Positions 54,474 to 63,702 of a stretch of 64,000 bases of DNA are shown piece after piece. The stretch covers positions 248,001 through 312,000 of the forward strand of contig NZ_JAPNUE010000003.1 of assembly GCF_026626305.1 (NCBI RefSeq). Reading direction: 5' to 3'. The first letter of the stretch is position 1, and the number at the start of each line of letters is the position of its first letter. The notes below the pieces were generated by a model. That model saw only the letters and a list, made by a program, of their open reading frames with translations, was not told where the DNA came from and searched no databases. Both the position numbers and the translations under genes were made by a program. Origin of the DNA: Frigidibacter sp. RF13. GTDB taxonomy: Bacteria; Pseudomonadota; Alphaproteobacteria; Rhodobacterales; Rhodobacteraceae.

Positions 54474-55501
54474 GGCCAAGCCTCGGCCAGGATCCAGTCA
54501 CGGCGCTCGATGAATTCCTGCTTCTGCAGAAGCTCCTCGATCCGCGCTGCATGCGCGCTGCAGCAGGCTTCGTGCAGCGCCATCAGGCCCGCGTCGCTTT
54601 CGTAGCGGTCGCGATGGTAGGCCTTGGCGCGGCCGAGGCGGGCGCCATAGTCGCCTGACGCTTCCTCGTTCTTGTTGCGCACCCGCCAGTAGGCGCGCGA
54701 CACCTGCTTCTTCGCGATCACGACGTCGCCCCGGTACATCTTGGCAAGATAGCTGTTCAGCGATCGCAGCGCGAAATGCTCCAGCCGAACAAGATCGTAG
54801 GTGCCGCGGCAGTCGAGACCGTTCTCGCCTCGGTCCGCAGGCAGCGTTGCCTGGTCGCGCCCCGATCCGTCGAGCCAGCGCACCGGACCCTGATCGCTGA
54901 ACATGTCAGGGCGATGGTTGCGCAGCCGTTCGACTTTCTCCGACAGCCGCACGATACTCTTCACCCCGCGGCGGGACTTCATCTTTCCCGGGCGCATAGT
55001 CTGATGCATCGGGAAGAGGTCGAGCAGCCAGCCGCGTTCATAGCCCTTTTGCCCGCTCGCACCGTGATTGACTTCGGAAACCGACAGCACGTCGAAGGCA
55101 CCGATCGCAGCGAACAGATCGGTCAGCCGCCCTTCGCCGACGCGGATGTTCAGAAACTCGTCGACATCCATCGAGATGAAAAAGTCCGCCTCGCGCATCT
55201 GCCTCAGGTGATGGGCATAGTTCAGCGCGGTGGGCTGGAACGCGGTTTCGCCGGTGGATACGGCCGGGTTCGGCAGATGGACCAGTTCGCCCATGTCTTG
55301 CAGCCGGTCCAGCAGCCGGTCGGTGCCGTCGGTGCAGTCGTTGGTGAAGACGACGAGATCGGTCACGCCGATGGACTTGTGCCATGCGAGCCACTCTAGG
55401 ATGAACGGGCCCTCATCCTTCATGCAGGTCGCGATAAGAGTGCGAGGTGCTGCGATCGGCCAGGGACGGAAGCTGCGGGGCGGCAGGAAGGAACCTGTCA
55501 T
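54470..55501 (-). CDS. Glycosyltransferase family 2-like protein (Glyco_tranf_2_4 type)
   Basis: A 343-residue protein. [52 protein letters not shown] is the nucleotide-sugar-binding start, and [20 protein letters not shown] contains the metal-binding DxD-type acid (DVDEF). This branch transfers sugars to surface glycans or proteins; the acceptor is unknown. The ATG lies 3 bp after the stop of an FkbM-like fragment, so they form a two-gene unit. Confidence 0.85.
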   Translation of the reverse strand: MTGSFLPPRSFRPWPIAAPRTLIATCMKDEGPFILEWLAWHKSIGVTDLVVFTNDCTDGTDRLLDRLQDMGELVHLPNPAVSTGETAFQPTALNYAHHLRQMREADFFISMDVDEFLNIRVGEGRLTDLFAAIGAFDVLSVSEVNHGASGQKGYERGWLLDLFPMHQTMRPGKMKSRRGVKSIVRLSEKVERLRNHRPDMFSDQGPVRWLDGSGRDQATLPADRGENGLDCRGTYDLVRLEHFALRSLNSYLAKMYRGDVVIAKKQVSRAYWRVRNKNEEASGDYGARLGRAKAYHRDRYESDAGLMALHEACCSAHAARIEELLQKQEFIERRDWILAEAWP

Positions 55502-55504
55502 GCG

Positions 55505-56014
55505 TTATGCCTCGCGCTCGAAATGTCTGCCGACGCCGGACGGGTCATTGCCCGGTGCGAGCCGAAAGCCCCTGACATTCAGGAGCGCGTGGATCCAGGT
55601 CGCATGCGGTGTGCCATAACCCTTGGGGTGGACCTTCAGGGAAAGCGTACGCACCGTGCCGAGGTCTGCCGCATCGAAGGCCCCCATTTCGGCGGCGCCG
55701 ATGTCACAAACGATAGCGGTCGGCGACAGTTCCGCCAGCAGGTCCGCGATGGGGTACTGCGGCACTTCCACGACTTCGGCCCAGTCAACGAAGTCGGTGT
55801 GCGTCGAAGAATCCCAGAAATTCGGCTGAATGCGGAACGGGATGGCGTGGTTCTCAACCACGCGCTCCACGTCGGCAGAAAGCGCCGGGACGGTCGAAAG
55901 ATGCCCGAGCTCCGCGCTATTGACGGTCGTCCCATCAGACACGTCCACCGGTCCAGCGGCAAGCGCGCGGTCACCACCCTTCGGTCGCTTCTTCGTTTTG
56001 TCCGCGGGCGCCAT
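55505..56014 (-). CDS. FkbM-like protein lacking the SAM-binding N-terminus (possible remnant)
   Basis: A 169-residue protein. The C-terminal half, VPQYPIADLLAELSPTAIVCDIGAAEMGAFDAADLGTVRTLSLKVHPKGYGTPHATWIHALLNVRGF, follows the FkbM pattern, but the acidic motif reads CDIGAAEM where intact members have D-x-EGxE. The N-terminal glycine-rich SAM motif is absent. Only 66 bp separate it from serS, so no hidden 5' half is possible there. It is either a decayed methyltransferase or a partner of the adjacent glycosyltransferase. Confidence 0.6.
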   Translation of the reverse strand: MAPADKTKKRPKGGDRALAAGPVDVSDGTTVNSAELGHLSTVPALSADVERVVENHAIPFRIQPNFWDSSTHTDFVDWAEVVEVPQYPIADLLAELSPTAIVCDIGAAEMGAFDAADLGTVRTLSLKVHPKGYGTPHATWIHALLNVRGFRLAPGNDPSGVGRHFEREA

Positions 56015-56080
56015 GCTCAAACTGCACCGAGCTGTCACGCGACTATTCTTCGCGCCGACCGGCAGGTCAAGGACACTTGA

Positions 56081-57376
56081 TCAGACAAGTTCGCCCGCAG
56101 GCGTCAGCCGCGACCGGCCGCCAAGCCAGGGCGACAGCGCCTGCGGCAGCAGGACACCGCCGTCCTCGGTCTGGCCGTTTTCCAGAACGGCGATCAGGCA
56201 CCGGCCAACGGCAAGACCAGACCCGTTCAGCGTATGGACGAATTCGGGCTTGCCGCCACCTTGGGGCCGGAAGCGCGCATTCATCCGCCGCGCCTGGAAA
56301 TCGCCGCAGACCGAGACGGAGGAGATTTCGCGGTAGCTGTTCTGCCCCGGCAGCCAGACCTCCAGATCATGGGTCTTCTGCGCACCGAAACCCATGTCGC
56401 CGGTGCAAAGGACTATGGTGCGGTAGGGCAGGCCCAGCCGTTCCAGCACCGCTTCCGCGCATTTCGTCATCCGCTCATGTTCAGCAAGCGAGGTGTCGGG
56501 CGTGGTGATCGACACCATCTCGACCTTCTCGAACTGGTGCTGGCGCAGCATGCCCGCCGTATCCTTGCCCGCGCTGCCCGCCTCGGAGCGGAAACATTGG
56601 GTGTGCGAGGTCATGCGGATCGGCAACGCGGCTTCCTCTAGGATATCGCCCGCGACCGTGTTGGTCAGCGTGACCTCCGACGTCGGGATCAGCCACCAGC
56701 CATTGGTGGTCTGATAGCTGTCCTCCGCGAACTTCGGCAACTGATTGGTGCCATACATCGCCTCTTCCTTCACGAGGACGGGGGTCATCGTCTCGGTCAG
56801 GCCGTGTTCGCCGGTGTGCAGGTCGAGCATGAATTGCGCCAGCGCCCGGTGGATGCGCGCGACCGCGCCCTTGAGCACCACGAAGCGGCTGCCGGAAAGC
56901 TTGGCGGCGGTTTCGAAATCCATCCCCGCCTTCACGCCCGGAATGTCGTAATGTTCACGCGGTCGGAAAGAAAAGGTGCCGGGCGTCCCCCAGCGGCGGA
57001 TTTCCCGGTTGTCCTGCTCGTCCTTGCCGTCTGGAACCTCGTCCAAGGGCAGGTTCGGAATGGTCAGCAGAAGCTGGCGCAGTTCCTCGTCCTTCGCAAC
57101 CGCCTCTTCGCCAAGGCGCGCGATCTCGGCCTTCTTTTCGGCAACAAGCGCACGCAGGCGCTCAAACTCCGCCTCATCGCCGCGTGCCTTGGCTGCCCCC
57201 ACCTCCTTGGATGCCGCATTCTGCGCCGCCTGCGCGGTTTCCGCCGCAAGGATCTGCGCGCGCCGCGCCTCGTCGATCGCGAGGATCGCAGACGACATCG
57301 CTTGCGACCCCGGGCGCCGCGTCAGGCGGCGGTCGAATTCAGCGGGAGTGTCGCGGATGGCGCGGATGTCGTGCAT
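56081..57376 (-). CDS. serS: Seryl-tRNA synthetase
   Basis: A 431-residue class II synthetase. The N-terminal coiled-coil arm ([47 protein letters not shown]) grips the long variable arm of tRNA-Ser. Motif 2 lies in [38 protein letters not shown], and motif 3 in [22 protein letters not shown]. The ATG at 57376 ([18 protein letters not shown]) is the canonical start. The tRNA-Ser(GCU) gene lies 206 bp upstream on the opposite strand. Confidence 0.97.
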   Translation of the reverse strand: MHDIRAIRDTPAEFDRRLTRRPGSQAMSSAILAIDEARRAQILAAETAQAAQNAASKEVGAAKARGDEAEFERLRALVAEKKAEIARLGEEAVAKDEELRQLLLTIPNLPLDEVPDGKDEQDNREIRRWGTPGTFSFRPREHYDIPGVKAGMDFETAAKLSGSRFVVLKGAVARIHRALAQFMLDLHTGEHGLTETMTPVLVKEEAMYGTNQLPKFAEDSYQTTNGWWLIPTSEVTLTNTVAGDILEEAALPIRMTSHTQCFRSEAGSAGKDTAGMLRQHQFEKVEMVSITTPDTSLAEHERMTKCAEAVLERLGLPYRTIVLCTGDMGFGAQKTHDLEVWLPGQNSYREISSVSVCGDFQARRMNARFRPQGGGKPEFVHTLNGSGLAVGRCLIAVLENGQTEDGGVLLPQALSPWLGGRSRLTPAGELV

Positions 57377-57546
57377 GGGGATCACCTGTCGATTGCGGCC
57401 CGATATATGCCCGATGGGCGCCACGAGGAAAACCGCAAAATCATCGCGCCGCGCTGCATGAGACAGCTCGGTCGCTGCCTACCGCCCCCTAGATACGTCC
57501 GGTAACACAAAAATCGATCGCCGCACCATCATCCGCCCTTCGCCTC

Positions 57547-57574
57547 TTGCCGCCTACCGACTTAGCCATTAAAC
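57547..57574 (+). promoter_or_regulatory. Possible promoter of tRNA-Ser
   Basis: TTGCCG (57547-57552) and ATTAAA/TTAAAC (57568-57574) are 15-16 bp apart and end about 9 bp before the tRNA. The hexamers are imperfect and the spacing is short, so this is a weak call. Confidence 0.35.
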
Positions 57575-57582
57575 GGGTCGGC

Positions 57583-57672
57583 GGAGTGGTGGCCGAGTGG
57601 TCGAAGGCACACCCCTGCTAAGGGTGCAGACGGGAAACCGTCTCGAGGGTTCGAATCCCTTCCACTCCGCCA
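57583..57672 (+). tRNA. tRNA-Ser, anticodon GCU
   Basis: The acceptor stem GGAGTGG (57583-57589) pairs with CCACTCC (57662-57668); the discriminator is G57669 and CCA is encoded. The anticodon loop CTGCTAA holds GCT at 57617-57619. The long variable arm (CAGACGGGAAACCGTCTCG) and the T-arm GGTTCGAATCC are present. The anticodon reads AGC/AGU serine codons. It is divergent from serS, and the arsenic cluster begins just downstream. Confidence 0.97.
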
Positions 57673-57853
57673 CATACTATTGTTATTAATACTATAATTT
57701 CTGATTTTCGATCCCCACCCCTCATAGAACCGCACAACTCAAAAACGCTTTAGGCACACGCTTCTTTGTTGTGGGCGCCAGACCGATGATGCGGTTTGCC
57801 GTGCACGCTTGGCCTTCGACAACGGCCCTAAGCGGACCTTCGACCTGTCATGG

Positions 57854-59101
57854 CTAGCCTATCCGAAGTCGCCGCGCTGCTAGCCAACTGGCCAGTGCCA
57901 TAAAGCCCGCTGTGCCAAGGCAAAGGGGCAGCCCGCCGATCTGATAGCTTAGGCCCGAGAGCAGCGTCCCGATCAGCCTCCCCGCCGCATTGGCCATGTA
58001 ATAGAACCCCACGTCCCGCGTGATCCGCTCGGCTGACCCGAAGGCGAGGATCAAGTAGGAATGGACTGATGAATTGATTGCAAAGACAAAGCCGAAGAGA
58101 AGAAGCCCGCAGATCAGCGTCGCGGTCAGCAAGCCCGAAGTCTCTCCTGCCGCCCAGGCAGCCCCGGCCAGAAGGAACGGGATCGGCACCAGAAACCCGG
58201 CCCAGCGGATCGCCTTTCGAACCGTCTCGGCGTCGGGCTGTGACTTGCCGCCAAGAATGCGCGGGGCGGCGGCCTGTACCCCGCCATAGGCGATGATCCA
58301 AAGCGCCAGGAACCCACCGATCAAGAAGAAAGCTTCGCGCCGCCCCTCTGGCGTCCCATCGGACAGGACGGCCTGGAAATAGACCGGGATGCCGACGACG
58401 AACCAGACGTCCCGCGCGCCGAAGAGGAATAGGCGGGCAAGGCTTAGCCGGTTCACCCGCTTGTCCTTTGACTGCCAGCCGCCCCAGGCTTCCTCTGACT
58501 TCATCTTCCCCGGCAGGCCTGCAGGCAGGAACAGGGCCACGGCGAATAGGATCACCGCGAGCACCACCGCCATCCCCCAGACCGCACCTTCTAACCCCGC
58601 CAGCGCCAACAGCGCCGCGCCCAGAAAGAACCCAAGCCCTTTCACCGCGTTCTTCGACCCGGTCAGCACTGCCACCCAGCGGAAAAGGCCCCCCTCCACC
58701 TTGGGCGCAAGCAGCTTGACGGCGGATTTCGACGACATCTTCGCCAGGTCCTTGGCCACCCCCGAGACGCCCTGCACCGCCATCACGAAGGCGACTGACG
58801 CCGCGACACCCCATGAAGGGTCCAGCTGCGCCAGTGCCACCAGCGCGCCGATCTGCAGCGCCAATCCACCATACAACGTCGCCGCCAGCCCGAACCGCGC
58901 CGCCAGCCAACCGGCGGCAAGGTTTGTCACGATCCCCGCCAGTTCATACAGCAGGAACAGCCAGGCTAGCTGGATCGGCGTGAAGCCCAGCGAATTGAAG
59001 TGCAGCAGCACCAGCATCCGCAAGGCGCCGTCCGACATCATAAAGGCCCAATAGGCCGCCGTCACCGCCGCATAGGCCCGGATCGGGTTCGCAACCGTCA
59101 C
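57854..59101 (-). CDS. arsJ: ArsJ, MFS exporter of 1-arseno-3-phosphoglycerate
   Basis: A 415-residue major-facilitator protein with about twelve helices. [49 protein letters not shown] is the ArsJ N-terminus; [21 protein letters not shown] and [22 protein letters not shown] are also typical. ArsJ exports the unstable ester formed when GAPDH uses arsenate, thereby removing As(V). It starts with GTG at 59101 overlapping the GAPDH stop (GTGA), so they are translationally coupled. It is the last gene of the operon. Confidence 0.94.
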   Translation of the reverse strand: MTVANPIRAYAAVTAAYWAFMMSDGALRMLVLLHFNSLGFTPIQLAWLFLLYELAGIVTNLAAGWLAARFGLAATLYGGLALQIGALVALAQLDPSWGVAASVAFVMAVQGVSGVAKDLAKMSSKSAVKLLAPKVEGGLFRWVAVLTGSKNAVKGLGFFLGAALLALAGLEGAVWGMAVVLAVILFAVALFLPAGLPGKMKSEEAWGGWQSKDKRVNRLSLARLFLFGARDVWFVVGIPVYFQAVLSDGTPEGRREAFFLIGGFLALWIIAYGGVQAAAPRILGGKSQPDAETVRKAIRWAGFLVPIPFLLAGAAWAAGETSGLLTATLICGLLLFGFVFAINSSVHSYLILAFGSAERITRDVGFYYMANAAGRLIGTLLSGLSYQIGGLPLCLGTAGFMALASWLAARRLRIG

Positions 59102-60105
59102 ATCGACCCCGCCACCATCCGCACGATGTCTGCCAGGCGGCAGGCATAACCCCATTCGTTGTCGTACCAGGCATAGACCTTCACCTGAGTGCCGTTGATG
59201 ACCATGGTGGACGGCCCGTCGACGATGGACGACCGCGGATCGTTGGTGAAGTCCGAGGACACCAGCGGACGGGTCTCGAACCCAAGGATCCCTTTCAGCG
59301 GCCCTGCCGCAGCATCGGCGAAGAGGGCGTTCACCTCTTCTACAGTCGTCGCCCGCTCCACCTCGAACACGCAGTCGGTGAGGGAGGCGTTGAGCAGCGG
59401 CACCCGAACCGCATGACCATTCAGCCGACCCTTCAGCTCGGGATAGATCAGCGTGATCGCCGTGGCCGATCCGGTCGTCGTCGGGATCAGGTTCATCAGC
59501 GCCGACCGCGCCCGCCGCATGTCCTTCGCCGGGCGGTCGACGATTGTCTGGGTGTTGGTCACGTCATGGATCGTCGTGATCGACCCGTGCCGAATCCCGA
59601 TCCCCTCATGGATCACCTTGACCACCGGGGCGAGGCAGTTCGTCGTGCAGCTTGCCGCCGTAACCAGCCGTTGTGACCCGTCATACAGCTGATGGTTCAC
59701 CCCATAGACCAGATTCAGCGCGCCTTCATCCTTGGCCGGAGCACTGACGACGACCTTCTTCACCCCCGCTGCATAATAGGGCGCGACCTTGACCGCCGTC
59801 TTGAAGACCCCCGTACAGTCGATCACCAGATCAACACCCATTTCGGCCAATGGCAGCGCCTCGATGGTCTTCTCATGGTTGAGCCGGACCTTCCTGCCAT
59901 CCAGCACCAACGCCCCCTCGCCCGCCGCAACGGGCGTCCGCCAGCGGCCATGAACGCTGTCGAACTCCATCAGCAGGGCATGCTGTTCGGCATCCCCCAC
60001 GGGATCGTTCACCAGCACGATCTCGCCCCCCGCGCCCGTGTCGATCAGGTCGCGGAGCGCAAGCTTTCCAATCCGGCCCAGGCCATTCAGCGCAATGCGT
60101 GGCAT
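59098..60105 (-). CDS. ArsJ-associated glyceraldehyde-3-phosphate dehydrogenase
   Basis: A 335-residue [19 protein letters not shown] is the NAD motif, [10 protein letters not shown] holds the catalytic Cys153, and [35 protein letters not shown] follows. In ars operons this GAPDH uses arsenate in place of phosphate and makes 1-arseno-3-phosphoglycerate, the ArsJ substrate. HDVTNTQ in place of the glycolytic HSYTNDQ-like segment sets the ars branch apart. It lies 3 bp after the arsR-arsC fusion gene and overlaps arsJ by 4 bp. Confidence 0.94.
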   Translation of the reverse strand: MPRIALNGLGRIGKLALRDLIDTGAGGEIVLVNDPVGDAEQHALLMEFDSVHGRWRTPVAAGEGALVLDGRKVRLNHEKTIEALPLAEMGVDLVIDCTGVFKTAVKVAPYYAAGVKKVVVSAPAKDEGALNLVYGVNHQLYDGSQRLVTAASCTTNCLAPVVKVIHEGIGIRHGSITTIHDVTNTQTIVDRPAKDMRRARSALMNLIPTTTGSATAITLIYPELKGRLNGHAVRVPLLNASLTDCVFEVERATTVEEVNALFADAAAGPLKGILGFETRPLVSSDFTNDPRSSIVDGPSTMVINGTQVKVYAWYDNEWGYACRLADIVRMVAGSM

Positions 60106-60108
60106 CGG

Positions 60109-60945
60109 TCAGGCCTTCTCTTGCGCGTCCAGGCCGATGGCGTCGACGCGGGACTGCAGGGACAGACGGCTCAGGCTTTCGAACGGCAGTTCCACGAAGG
60201 CCGCGATCCGGCGGAGCAGGGCGGCATAGGTCTGGGCGAAGACCAGCGCCTTTTCGGCGTCGGTCCCCGTTGCCTTCACCGGGTCCGGCAGCCCCCAGTG
60301 CCCGGTGATCGGCTGCCCCGGCCAGGGCGGGCATTCCTCCGCCGCCGAGGTGTCGCAGACGGTGAAGACGAAATCCATTACGACCGAGCCCGGCTTCTGG
60401 AACTCGGACACATGCTTGGACCGCAGGCCGCCGATTTCGTGCCCGTTGCGCTGCAGCACGTCCAGCGCCATCGGGTTCGGCACAGTATCGGCGCGATATC
60501 CGGCAGAGAACGCCTGGAACTTGCCCTTGCCCAGATCGCGCAGAAGCGCCTCGGCAAAGATCGACCGGGCCGAGTTGCCCGAACAGATGAAGAGCACGTC
60601 GAAATCGGTATCCCGCATGGCAGGGTCCTTTCCTGAAGTGATGGAGGCCAGGAGGTCAGGCCGCGCTCGGCCCACGTCCAGCGCGAGGTAGCCGATCAGC
60701 GCCTCAGTGGCGTCAAGATCGACCGCATAGAACAGCGACCGGCCCCGCCGCTCGACACCTACCAAGCCAGAAGCTGTAAGGTCGGCCAGGTGGTGCGATA
60801 GAGTATTCTGTTTGAGGCCTAGCGCCTCGGAGATCTCGGTAGGGCGCACGCCTTGCGGGGCAAATCGCATCAGCAGGCGAAGAACGGCCAGCCGACCCGG
60901 ATGGCCGAGCGTGGCGAAGGCAAGAGCAGCGCGATTCCGTTCCAT
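60109..60945 (-). CDS. ArsR-ArsC fusion: arsenic repressor joined to arsenate reductase
   Basis: A 278-residue two-domain protein. Residues 1-~95 form an ArsR HTH (LGHPGRLAVLRLLMRFAPQGVRPTEISEALGLKQNTLSHHLADLTASGLV; wing RRGRSLFYAV). From ~115 comes a low-molecular-weight phosphatase-type arsenate reductase with P-loop CSGNSARS (Cys121 to Arg127) and the late acid in WGLPDPVKATG. No N-terminal metalloid-binding cysteines are visible in the HTH part, so how it senses arsenic is unclear. It heads the operon with the GAPDH and arsJ. Confidence 0.93.
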   Translation of the reverse strand: MERNRAALAFATLGHPGRLAVLRLLMRFAPQGVRPTEISEALGLKQNTLSHHLADLTASGLVGVERRGRSLFYAVDLDATEALIGYLALDVGRARPDLLASITSGKDPAMRDTDFDVLFICSGNSARSIFAEALLRDLGKGKFQAFSAGYRADTVPNPMALDVLQRNGHEIGGLRSKHVSEFQKPGSVVMDFVFTVCDTSAAEECPPWPGQPITGHWGLPDPVKATGTDAEKALVFAQTYAALLRRIAAFVELPFESLSRLSLQSRVDAIGLDAQEKA

Positions 60946-60972
60946 AATTCCCGATTACTGGAATATTCCGTG
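60946..60972. promoter_or_regulatory. Candidate ars operator over the ArsR-ArsC start
   Basis: GGAATATTCC (60960-60969) is a perfect 10-bp palindrome, and ATTCC/GGAAT arms are also repeated 8 bp apart across 60949-60966. It lies within 25 bp upstream of the start codon, the expected place for autorepression. Confidence 0.5.
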
Positions 60973-61131
60973 GTGTCCAATGAAGGTTCTATGACAGTGG
61001 CCGGACGCGCCAATTCTCACTAGCGTCGATAATCTGGTTCAGGGCGAAGCGCCTTGGTCTGGCTTAGGACAACTCGACATGTGTTCAGCCGTTTAGCCCC
61101 GTGACTCAAGTTTCGAAGAGAAGGGGGCGAT

Positions 61132-61191
61132 TATGAAGATTCTTCTTCGGCTGAACGAAAAGCTGATCGGGAATACATCCCGTAACAGTTG
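61132..61191 (+). CDS. Short ORF of 19 codons, possible leader or remnant
   Basis: MKILLRLNEKLIGNTSRNS is preceded by a good ribosome site (AAGGGGGCG). No family is recognised. It may be a remnant of a deleted ars gene or a leader peptide; chance occurrence is not excluded. Confidence 0.2.
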
Positions 61192-61387
61192 AATGCGAAC
61201 GTCCACTGTCCGCCCGATGCGTCCTCTCGGTCACTCTCGGCCCCTAGCTGCCCTTCGGACACCCGGCCATCCCCGCGAGATGTCGCACACCTCATCGCCT
61301 CTCCCCATGGCTTGATTCAGGTCATCGACGCGGTCCGTCGTTGGTGCAATGGGATAAGCGTATGAAAACGATAGTGAGGCTGTAGCC

Positions 61388-63130
61388 GTGGCGACCGCCG
61401 ATCCTCTCGCAGACACGACTCGATTCCTGTTCTTTACCGGCAAGGGTGGGGTCGGCAAGACGTCGCTCAGCTGCGCTATCGCGCTTTCGCTGGCTGATGG
61501 CGGCAAGCGGGTCCTTCTGGTCAGCACCGACCCGGCCTCGAACCTGGACGAGATGCTTGGCGTGGCGCTTGCAGATCGGCCGACCGCGATACCCGGCGCT
61601 TTGGGCCTTATGGCCATGAACATCGACCCGGACAAGGCTGCCGAGGACTACCGATTGCGCGTGATCGACCAGCTTGGGCCTACTGCAGACGAGGTGGATC
61701 GTGCCACCGTGCGCGAGCAGCTTTCGGGCGCATGCACCACCGAGATCGCAGCGTTTGACGAGTTCGTGGGGCTTCTGGCGGGGGATGCGAAGGGCTTCGA
61801 CCACGTGATTTTCGACACGGCACCGACTGGGCACACGCTGCGGCTCCTCAGTTTGCCGCGAGCCTGGACGGGGTTTCTGCAGGGCAATGACCGGGGGGCA
61901 TCCTGCCTTGGGCCGCACTCCGGGCTGAAGATGCAGGAGGAACGGTTCCGCACCGCCTTGCAGGCGCTGGCCGATCCCGACCAGACAGCAATCGTCCTTG
62001 TAACACGGGCAGATCGCGGTGCCGTACGTGAGGCAGCGCGGACCTCGGACGAGTTGCGCGCCCTGGGCCTTTGCAATCAGCGGCTGGTGATCAACGGCGT
62101 CTTCCGCGCCTCGGTCCATGGCGACCCGGTGGCCGAAGGTCTGGCGCGGGATCAGGCGGCGGTGATCGCGGCGCTGCCTGAGAACCTGGCCAAGCTGCCA
62201 CGGGACGAGGTGCCGCTGCGGTCGTTCGACATGGTGGGCCTGCCCGCCCTTCGGGCCTTGTTCCGCGACGAGGTTCCGGCGGCAGGAATGACTGTTGCCG
62301 ATGGGATCGATGGCGCGGGGCTGGACACGATGGTCGACGACCTGGCCAAAGCCGGGCGCGGGCTGGTCATGGTCATGGGCAAGGGCGGCGTCGGCAAGAC
62401 GACGGTCGCAGCCGCCGTGGCCGTGGGCCTGGTGAAGCGCGGCCACAAGGTGCATCTGACGACGACCGACCCCGCCGCCCATGTGGCGCTGGTGGTGGAT
62501 GGCAGCCTGCAGGGGCTGGCGGTCGACCGGATCGACCCGGTCGCCGAAACCGCGCGCTATGTCGAGAAGGTCATCGCCACCAAGGGCCGCGACATGGACG
62601 AGGCCGACCGGGCTCTCTTGCGCGAAGACCTCGCCTCGCCCTGCACCGAGGAGGTCGCGGTGTTCCACGCCTTTTCCCGCATCGTCGCCGAGGCGCGGGG
62701 AGCCTTTGTCGTGATGGATACGGCGCCCACGGGCCACACGCTTCTGCTGCTGGACGCGACGGGGGCCTATCACCGCCAGATGACGCAGGACATGGGCACC
62801 GCACAGGGGCGGATCATCACGCCGCTGATGCGGTTGCAGGACCCGGACTATACCCGGGTGATCCTTGTGGCTCTGCCCGAAACGACGCCAGTGTCCGAGG
62901 CAGCCAGCTTGCAAGAGGACCTTCGCCGCGCGAAGATCGAGCCCTGGGCCTGGGTGGTGAACCGGTCACTGGCCCGGACGGGAACGCGCGATCCGCTGCT
63001 CCAGCGCCGCATCGCCGGAGAGGCGGCACAGATCGCCCGCCTCAAGGGCGGTCTGGCGCGGCGGATGTTTCTGCTGCCCTTTCAGGCCGAGCCGCCGGTG
63101 GGCATTTCGAAGCTGTTGACGCTGACCTGA
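61388..63130 (+). CDS. arsA: Arsenite-stimulated ATPase ArsA (two-domain)
   Basis: A 580-residue ATPase of two homologous halves. The P-loops are FTGKGGVGKTS near 17-26 and MGKGGVGKTT near 331-340. Each half has DTAPTGHTLRLL/DTAPTGHTLLLL, the signal-transduction motif. The three As(III)-binding cysteines are in SGACTTEIAAFDEF, GASCLGPHSGLK and SPCTEEVAVFHAF, corresponding to C113, C172 and C422 of plasmid ArsA. ArsA energises the ArsB arsenite pump; no arsB, acr3 or arsD gene is in the window. It starts with GTG. Confidence 0.95.
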   Translation: MATADPLADTTRFLFFTGKGGVGKTSLSCAIALSLADGGKRVLLVSTDPASNLDEMLGVALADRPTAIPGALGLMAMNIDPDKAAEDYRLRVIDQLGPTADEVDRATVREQLSGACTTEIAAFDEFVGLLAGDAKGFDHVIFDTAPTGHTLRLLSLPRAWTGFLQGNDRGASCLGPHSGLKMQEERFRTALQALADPDQTAIVLVTRADRGAVREAARTSDELRALGLCNQRLVINGVFRASVHGDPVAEGLARDQAAVIAALPENLAKLPRDEVPLRSFDMVGLPALRALFRDEVPAAGMTVADGIDGAGLDTMVDDLAKAGRGLVMVMGKGGVGKTTVAAAVAVGLVKRGHKVHLTTTDPAAHVALVVDGSLQGLAVDRIDPVAETARYVEKVIATKGRDMDEADRALLREDLASPCTEEVAVFHAFSRIVAEARGAFVVMDTAPTGHTLLLLDATGAYHRQMTQDMGTAQGRIITPLMRLQDPDYTRVILVALPETTPVSEAASLQEDLRRAKIEPWAWVVNRSLARTGTRDPLLQRRIAGEAAQIARLKGGLARRMFLLPFQAEPPVGISKLLTLT

Positions 63131-63136
63131 GCCGCC

Positions 63137-63649
63137 TCAGGCTGGCAGACGAACCACGCCCGCAAGGCACCAGTCGGCGACCGCCTCGGCATTGGTGGGA
63201 AGACCCTGGATGTCTTCCTCGGCAAATGACAGAAGGGCCGCAAGGTTCAGCCCGTTCACCCCGACAAGCACCGGCAAGCCGCGATGCAGGGCTTCGGCGA
63301 TCACCGGAGCAAGCCCTTTGCCTTCGGCTTCGCGCTTGCCGAACTTGTTGACGATCAGGATGTCTGCGCCGTCAAGCCTGCGTTCGACTTCATGCACGGT
63401 CTGTTCCAGCGCGCCGCTGTCAAGAATGCAGCCACGCGCCAATTCGCCCCGGTCCTCGCTGATGCGGACGACAGGGCCATCGGGCAGCACCCGCAGGTCC
63501 ATGTCGCATTTCTTACGGTCGGGGCGTTCGTGGTTCGACTGCACGGTTCCGGCAAGTCGCAGGCTCCTTGCGGTCAGCCTGTCCGCGACCTCGGCGATCA
63601 GTTGGTCAGTCCGTCCCCTGCCCTGCAGGCTGACATAGGCTATGCGCAT
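63137..63649 (-). CDS. DUF2478-family predicted nucleotide-binding protein next to aioA
   Basis: A 170-residue protein. MRIAYVSLQGRGRTDQLIAEVADRLTARSLRLAGTVQSNHE has the place of a P-loop, but the lysine is missing (GRGRTDQL). CDMDLRVLPDGPVVRISEDRGELARGCILDSGALEQTVHEV and ADILIVNKFGKREAEGKGLAPVIAEAL match DUF2478 proteins, often met near molybdenum uptake or molybdoenzyme genes. It lies 53 bp downstream of aioA on the same strand, so a role in molybdopterin supply or maturation of arsenite oxidase is plausible. GGAGAGGCAG fixes the start at 63649. Confidence 0.8.
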   Translation of the reverse strand: MRIAYVSLQGRGRTDQLIAEVADRLTARSLRLAGTVQSNHERPDRKKCDMDLRVLPDGPVVRISEDRGELARGCILDSGALEQTVHEVERRLDGADILIVNKFGKREAEGKGLAPVIAEALHRGLPVLVGVNGLNLAALLSFAEEDIQGLPTNAEAVADWCLAGVVRLPA

Positions 63650-63702
63650 CTGCCTCTCCAATGCGGAGCGGCCCGCCCGGAGTGACCGGACGGGCCTGGT
63701 CT

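Larger units (their letters stand above)
60946..61387. other. 442-bp divergent region between the arsJ operon and arsA
   Basis: Besides the palindrome at its left edge, the region holds a short ORF at 61132-61191 (MKILLRLNEKLIGNTSRNS) behind AAGGGGGCGATT. An 8-codon frame at 61362-61385 (MKTIVRL) ends just before arsA. No other gene is seen. Promoters for both directions must lie here, but I cannot place them securely. Confidence 0.45.

Noticed and set aside
52629..54479. A 616-codon minus-strand open frame over bamB and der
   Set aside because: Antisense shadow of der and bamB; its translation has no recognisable domain.
61362..61385. An 8-codon frame (MKTIVRL) ending 2 bp before the arsA GTG
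   Set aside because: Such a short frame is expected by chance; it only overlaps the arsA ribosome site and has no leader-like feature.
61322..62914. A 530-codon minus-strand open frame over arsA
   Set aside because: Antisense shadow of arsA, whose duplicated P-loops and cysteines prove the coding strand.
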